Below are positions 60,274 to 64,000 of a stretch of DNA of 64,000 nt, in pieces. The stretch comes from Phycisphaeraceae bacterium (GTDB lineage Bacteria > Planctomycetota > Phycisphaerae > Phycisphaerales > UBA1924): the NCBI GenBank assembly GCA_020639135.1, contig JACKHE010000001.1, positions 186,001-250,000 on the forward strand, read 5' to 3'. The notes under the pieces were generated by a model, which did not search any database, was not told the origin of the DNA, and worked only from the letters and a program-made list of their open reading frames with translations. Positions within the stretch are counted from its first letter, which is position 1. Each line of letters starts with the position of its first letter. A program made the position numbers and the translations under genes.

Positions 60274-61239
60274 ATGACATCGCCGATCAGCCTGATCACC
60301 ATCGATGCCGACGAGCGGCACGACCCGCCGAGGTGGGTGCGCTTCGCCGGGTCGCGCGCGTATGAACTCTGGGATGACTTTGGAATCAAGACCGGCCTTC
60401 TGATCGCTGTTGTCATCCTAGTCCCGTATTTCATCCTGTGGTCGTATTTCCAGGAATGGGTCGAGTCGCTGCCGTGGTGGTCGATCTATATCGCCGGGAT
60501 GCCGCTCGTGTTCGTTCTTGGTCTTGCACTCATGTTGCGATTGCGTTGGCTGCGCCGCGTCGATCTGCAGTCAATCGAAACTAACCCGCGCCCGACGCCG
60601 CACCAGCGAGCGATCGCCGACACGTTCCTGTCGGGCTCGCGTTGGCGGCCGCTGGGTATGGACCGTGTCAACGCCCGAGCCTACTTCGACGCCTACCGGG
60701 CGCAGGACGCGACGCCCCCGCCGATCGTGCTGCAAGGCATCCCGTTTATCGAGTTGAACGACCTTGACATCGAGACGCCCCTACGCATCGTGCCGGACCC
60801 GCCACTCCAAATCGGAAATGCGAGATGGATCGGTTGGTTCTATCTCGTCATGGCGATTTTCTGTCTAATCGCTCTGCTGGCATTGCTTGATCCGTCAACT
60901 CGGTCGGGAGTCGGTTGGCAGATAATCATCTTCCCCGCATTCTGGCTCGCGCCTTCCCTCATGTTTGTCGACATGTGCTATTGCTATCGCCGACGCCATA
61001 CCGTCACCTGCTTTCCCGGCGGCATCAAATACCGAAAGCGGTTCAAGCAACGGACCATCATGCAGGGCGAGGCGATCTGCTTCGCGAACAAGAGTGCTCG
61101 ACTCGCGGTCCTGGAGTGGCATCGACCCGATCACGCGTTCCCGGAGTTCGTGATGCACTTCCGCGATCCGGAGGACCCCCGACTCCAGACCATCCTCAAC
61201 TGCTGGACCGCCGACCCATTGCCTGGACCAGCAGCCTGA
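60274..61239 (+). CDS. Unknown membrane protein, paralogue 2 of a tandem pair
   Basis: A 321-residue protein homologous to its upstream neighbour: N-terminal ITIDADERHDPPRWVRFAG, four helices (TGLLIAVVILVPYFILWSYF, WWSIYIAGMPLVFVLGLALM, WFYLVMAIFCLIALLALL, WQIIIFPAFWLAPSLMFVDM) and a C-terminal domain with CFPGGIKYRKRFKQRTIMQGEAICF and DPRLQTILNCWTADPLP. The central loop NARAYFDAYRAQDATPPPIVLQG aligns with FDAEVFIAAYQSEGAEAPRALIIG of paralogue 1. Its third positions are noticeably more AT-rich than those of paralogue 1, so the pair has drifted for long. Function unknown. Confidence 0.7.
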   Translation: MTSPISLITIDADERHDPPRWVRFAGSRAYELWDDFGIKTGLLIAVVILVPYFILWSYFQEWVESLPWWSIYIAGMPLVFVLGLALMLRLRWLRRVDLQSIETNPRPTPHQRAIADTFLSGSRWRPLGMDRVNARAYFDAYRAQDATPPPIVLQGIPFIELNDLDIETPLRIVPDPPLQIGNARWIGWFYLVMAIFCLIALLALLDPSTRSGVGWQIIIFPAFWLAPSLMFVDMCYCYRRRHTVTCFPGGIKYRKRFKQRTIMQGEAICFANKSARLAVLEWHRPDHAFPEFVMHFRDPEDPRLQTILNCWTADPLPGPAA

Positions 61240-61302
61240 CACGCAAGGCGCCCGGCCCCTCGCGCCCCACCGACCCCGGCGTCCGAATCCACCGCCCGGT
61301 GC

Positions 61303-61308
61303 TACACT
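61303..61308 (+). promoter_or_regulatory. Leaderless-type -10 box of the CBS gene
   Basis: GTGCTACACTC context; TACACT ends six bases before the ATG at 61315. Confidence 0.55.
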
Positions 61309-61314
61309 CGGGGC

Positions 61315-62805
61315 ATGACCAACGCGTCGTCGCCGAATGCCGTTTCCGGCGTCCTCCAGACCGAGGGGGGGCCGGTGTTCCACTCCGTCCTGGACATGGT
61401 CGGGCGCACCCCCATGCTCGAGGTGACGAAGCTCGACACCGGGCCCTGCCGGCTCTTTCTCAAGATGGAATCGCAGAACCCCGCCGCCTCCATCAAGGAC
61501 CGCATCGGCCTCTCGATGATCGAGGCCGCCGAGGCCGACGGGCGTATCGACCCGAACGCCAGTGAGAAGCCGACCCTCGTCGAGGCCACCGCCGGAAACA
61601 CCGGGCTGGGGCTCGCGCTCGTCGCGGCGCAGCGCGGCTACAAACTCATCGTCGTCGTTCCCGACAAGATGGCCAAGGAGAAGATCATGCACCTGCGCGC
61701 GATGGGCGCGGAGGTGCGCACGGCGCGCTCCGACGTCACCAAGGGCCACCCCGAGTACTACCAGGAGGTCGCCGCGGCCATCGCCGAGCAGACCCCCAAC
61801 TCCCTCTACATCAACCAGTTCGCCAACCCCGACAACGCCCGGGCGCACTACGAGACCACCGCCCCGGAGATCACCGCCCAGATCGGGGCGCTGGGGCTGA
61901 CCGTTGACGCCTTCATCGTGGGCGTCGGCTCGGGCGGCACGCTCAGCGGCGCCGGCAGGTTCTTCAAGGAGCGCAACCCCGCGTGCAAGGTCGTCCTGGC
62001 CGACCCCGCCGGCTCGATCCTCGAGCCCCTGGTCAACCGGGGCGAGGACGTCACGCCCGGCGCCTGGCTCGTCGAGGGCATGGGCGAGGACTTCGTCCCG
62101 GACGTGTGCGACATCAAGCTCGTCGATGAGGCGATCGCCGTCACCGACGCGGACTCCTTCCACGCGGGCCGCGAGCTCCTGCTCAGGGAGGGCATCCTCG
62201 GCGGCTCGAGCACCGGCTGCCTGCTCCACGCCGCGCTGCTGTGGTGCCGGAAGCAGACGCAGCCGAGAACGGTCGTCACCTTCGTCTGCGACAACGGCGC
62301 CAAGTACCTCTCGAAGATGTACAACGACTTCTGGATGATCGACAACGGGTTCATCCAGCGCCCCAAGTCCGGCGACCTCCGCGACCTGATCGCCCGCCGC
62401 CACAGCGCCCGCGAGGACTTCACGCTCAAGCCGACCGACACGCTGGCCAACGCGCTCAAGACAATGAAGCTGTACGACGTCTCGCAGGTCGCCGTCGTCG
62501 AGCCGCTGCCCGACCCCGAGAAGACCGGCAAGCGCCGGAGCCGGGCGATCGGCATCATCGACGAGAGCGATGTGCTGCTGGCGCTGCTGGGCGAGAACAC
62601 CGACCTCGACAGCCCCGTCAGCGAGTTCATGACCAAGCGCCTGGAGACGATCCCGCCCAAGGCGCCAATCGAGCGGCTCGTGCCCATCTTTCGCGCCGAC
62701 CGCGTCGCGATCGTCGCCGATCCCAACGACAGCGACCGCTTCATGGGGCTGATCACCCGGATCGACCTGATCAACTACCTCAGGGCGCAGCGTCCGACCG
62801 ACTGA
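61315..62805 (+). CDS. Cystathionine beta-synthase
   Basis: A 496-residue PLP enzyme that condenses serine and homocysteine to cystathionine. The catalytic domain has NPAASIKDRIGLSMIE (PLP Lys ~61), VEATAGNTGLGLALVAAQRG, GVGSGGTLSGAGRFFK (phosphate-binding loop) and EGILGGSSTG. The C-terminal pair of CBS domains starts near residue 360 (LKPTDTLANALKTMKLYDVS and DSPVSEFMTKRLETIPPKAP), which regulates activity by nucleotide or SAM binding in homologues. No N-terminal heme-binding Cys-His region. The next gene, 58 bases downstream, encodes the gamma-lyase-like partner of reverse transsulfuration. Confidence 0.92.
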   Translation: MTNASSPNAVSGVLQTEGGPVFHSVLDMVGRTPMLEVTKLDTGPCRLFLKMESQNPAASIKDRIGLSMIEAAEADGRIDPNASEKPTLVEATAGNTGLGLALVAAQRGYKLIVVVPDKMAKEKIMHLRAMGAEVRTARSDVTKGHPEYYQEVAAAIAEQTPNSLYINQFANPDNARAHYETTAPEITAQIGALGLTVDAFIVGVGSGGTLSGAGRFFKERNPACKVVLADPAGSILEPLVNRGEDVTPGAWLVEGMGEDFVPDVCDIKLVDEAIAVTDADSFHAGRELLLREGILGGSSTGCLLHAALLWCRKQTQPRTVVTFVCDNGAKYLSKMYNDFWMIDNGFIQRPKSGDLRDLIARRHSAREDFTLKPTDTLANALKTMKLYDVSQVAVVEPLPDPEKTGKRRSRAIGIIDESDVLLALLGENTDLDSPVSEFMTKRLETIPPKAPIERLVPIFRADRVAIVADPNDSDRFMGLITRIDLINYLRAQRPTD

Positions 62806-62863
62806 CCCCACCCACGCACCACCGCGACTCAACCCCGCACGCCGTCCAGCCGAGACTCCGTTC

Positions 62864-64000
62864 ATGATCGACCCCCGCGAAACACGACCCGGGACACGCG
62901 TCATCCACGCCGGCCAGCGCCCCGAGCCGACCACCGGCGCCGTCATGCCGCCGATCTTCCTCTCCTCGACCTACGCGCAGGACTCCCCCGGCGTCCACAA
63001 GGGGTTCGAGTACACGCGATCGCACAACCCGACCCGCTACGCGCTGGAGCGCCTCGTCGCGCTGCTCGAGGGCTCGACCATCCCCGAGGAGGCCGACCCC
63101 TCCCGCGGCGGCTTCGCCTTCTCTTCCGGGATGGCCGCCATCGCCACCGTGCTCGACCTGCTCGACCACGGCGCCAGGGTCGTCACGGGCGACGACCTCT
63201 ACGGCGGCTCGCACCGCCTGCTCCGACGCGTGCGAGAGCGCTCGCAGGGGCTGCGCATCACGGCCGTAGACATGACCGACGAACAACGCTTCGAGGACGC
63301 GATGACCGCCGACACGGCGCTCGTCTGGCTCGAGACCCCGACCAACCCGCTGCTCAAGGTCTTCGACCTGGAGGCGATCGTCCGCATCGCCAGGGCGAAG
63401 AACCCCGGCGTGATCGTCGGTTGCGACAACACCTTCGCCACCCCCATCAACCAGCGCCCCCTCGAGCACGGCTGCGACCTCGTCATGCACAGCGCGACGA
63501 AGTACCTCAACGGGCACTCCGACTGCGTCGCGGGGCTGCTCGTGGCCCGCACGCAAGAGCTCGCCGAGCGCATCCGGTTCGTCCAGAACTCCGCCGGCCC
63601 CGTCTGCTCGCCCTTCGATTCGTACATGGTCCTCCGCGGCGTCAAGACCCTCGACGTGCGCATGCAGCGCCACAACGAGAGCGCGATGCGCATCGCGAAG
63701 TGGCTCGAATCCCGCAAGGACGTCGATCGCGTCGTGTACCCGGGGCTCCCCTCGCACCCAAGGCACGAGGTCGCCAGGCGACAGATGAGCGGCTTCGGTG
63801 GGATGATCACGATCTTCCTGGGCGGCGGGCTGGAGCACTCGCGAACGATGCTCGAGCGCGTCCGAATCTTCGCGCTCGCCGAGTCGCTCGGGGGCGTCGA
63901 GTCCCTCATCGAGCACCCGGCGATCATGACGCACGCCTCCGTCCCCCCGGCCCAGCGCGCCGAACTCGGCATCGCCGACAACCTCGTCCGCCTCAGCGTC
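62864..64000 (+). CDS. Cystathionine gamma-lyase/synthase family enzyme (3' end missing)
   Basis: The frame is open from ATG 62864 to the window edge: 379 codons, so only the end is missing. Cys/Met-metabolism PLP enzyme: TRVIHAGQRPEPTTGAVMPPIFLSSTYAQ at the start, YTRSHNPTRYALERLVALLEG, FSSGMAAIATVL, WLETPTNPLLKVFDL, DNTFATPINQRPLEHGCDLV and the PLP lysine in HSATKYLNGHSD (~213), then SLGGVESLIEHPAIMTH. With CBS directly upstream, cystathionine gamma-lyase (cysteine from cystathionine) is the likeliest activity; gamma-synthase or beta-lyase cannot be excluded by sequence. Confidence 0.9.
   Translation, partial: MIDPRETRPGTRVIHAGQRPEPTTGAVMPPIFLSSTYAQDSPGVHKGFEYTRSHNPTRYALERLVALLEGSTIPEEADPSRGGFAFSSGMAAIATVLDLLDHGARVVTGDDLYGGSHRLLRRVRERSQGLRITAVDMTDEQRFEDAMTADTALVWLETPTNPLLKVFDLEAIVRIARAKNPGVIVGCDNTFATPINQRPLEHGCDLVMHSATKYLNGHSDCVAGLLVARTQELAERIRFVQNSAGPVCSPFDSYMVLRGVKTLDVRMQRHNESAMRIAKWLESRKDVDRVVYPGLPSHPRHEVARRQMSGFGGMITIFLGGGLEHSRTMLERVRIFALAESLGGVESLIEHPAIMTHASVPPAQRAELGIADNLVRLSV

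Overview
The window is GC-rich DNA from a free-living bacterium that looks like a planctomycete of the class Phycisphaerae. The evidence is indirect but consistent. Several secreted proteins end in a dockerin-like tag (core TADLGILLGxFG). Two others end in a PEP-CTERM-type tail that reads VPTPG. There is a zinc-ribbon membrane protein with a planctomycete-style CPRCxYDLR motif, a very large TPR/PQQ-propeller protein, a degenerate sigma-like protein and a MEMO1-type protein. No rRNA, tRNA, CRISPR array, transposase or phage gene was recognised.

Layout. 1-5.7 kb: end of an unknown gene, a LuxR-type regulator, a cysteine-less family-4-like uracil-DNA glycosylase, a CusF-like lipoprotein, a MEMO1 protein and D-aminoacyl-tRNA deacylase. 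5.8-11.5 kb: four tandem paralogous secreted Cys-rich proteins, each with its own covarying terminator. 11.9-25 kb: NAD synthetase, secreted dockerin-tagged proteins, a lolA-like / TPR-metallopeptidase / tsaB cluster, YceI, ruvX and a lone nuoH. 25-34.3 kb: aroC, a BFD-like protein, a CTERM protein, glycyl-tRNA synthetase, threonine dehydrogenase, SpoVR and a DUF721 protein. 34.3-40.4 kb: four tandem TPR-sulfotransferases in one apparent operon that seems to run on into DUF721 and spoVR. 40.6-64 kb: a second CTERM protein, a 1416-residue PQQ-propeller protein, pdxA, lptB, mqnA plus a sigma-like gene, a TrkH/TrkA potassium system, glutamate dehydrogenase, a lone atpG, a pair of membrane paralogues, and cystathionine beta-synthase plus a cystathionine gamma-lyase-like gene cut by the window edge.

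How the genes fit together. AroC makes chorismate and MqnA diverts it into futalosine-type menaquinone, which could feed the NADH dehydrogenase represented by NuoH. NadE supplies NAD. Threonine dehydrogenase and glycyl-tRNA synthetase are divergent neighbours linked through glycine. CBS and the gamma-lyase form a reverse transsulfuration pair. LptB, LolA-like and sulfotransferase genes point to a diderm envelope with sulfated surface material.

Two genome-style signals stand out. First, about twenty mostly housekeeping genes have a TAnnnT -10-like hexamer ending only 6-9 bases before the start codon and no Shine-Dalgarno sequence, which suggests leaderless transcription. Second, the secreted tagged proteins have strong, and in three cases doubled, Shine-Dalgarno motifs. 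The four-copy Cys-rich secreted family is the best candidate for an undescribed system here.
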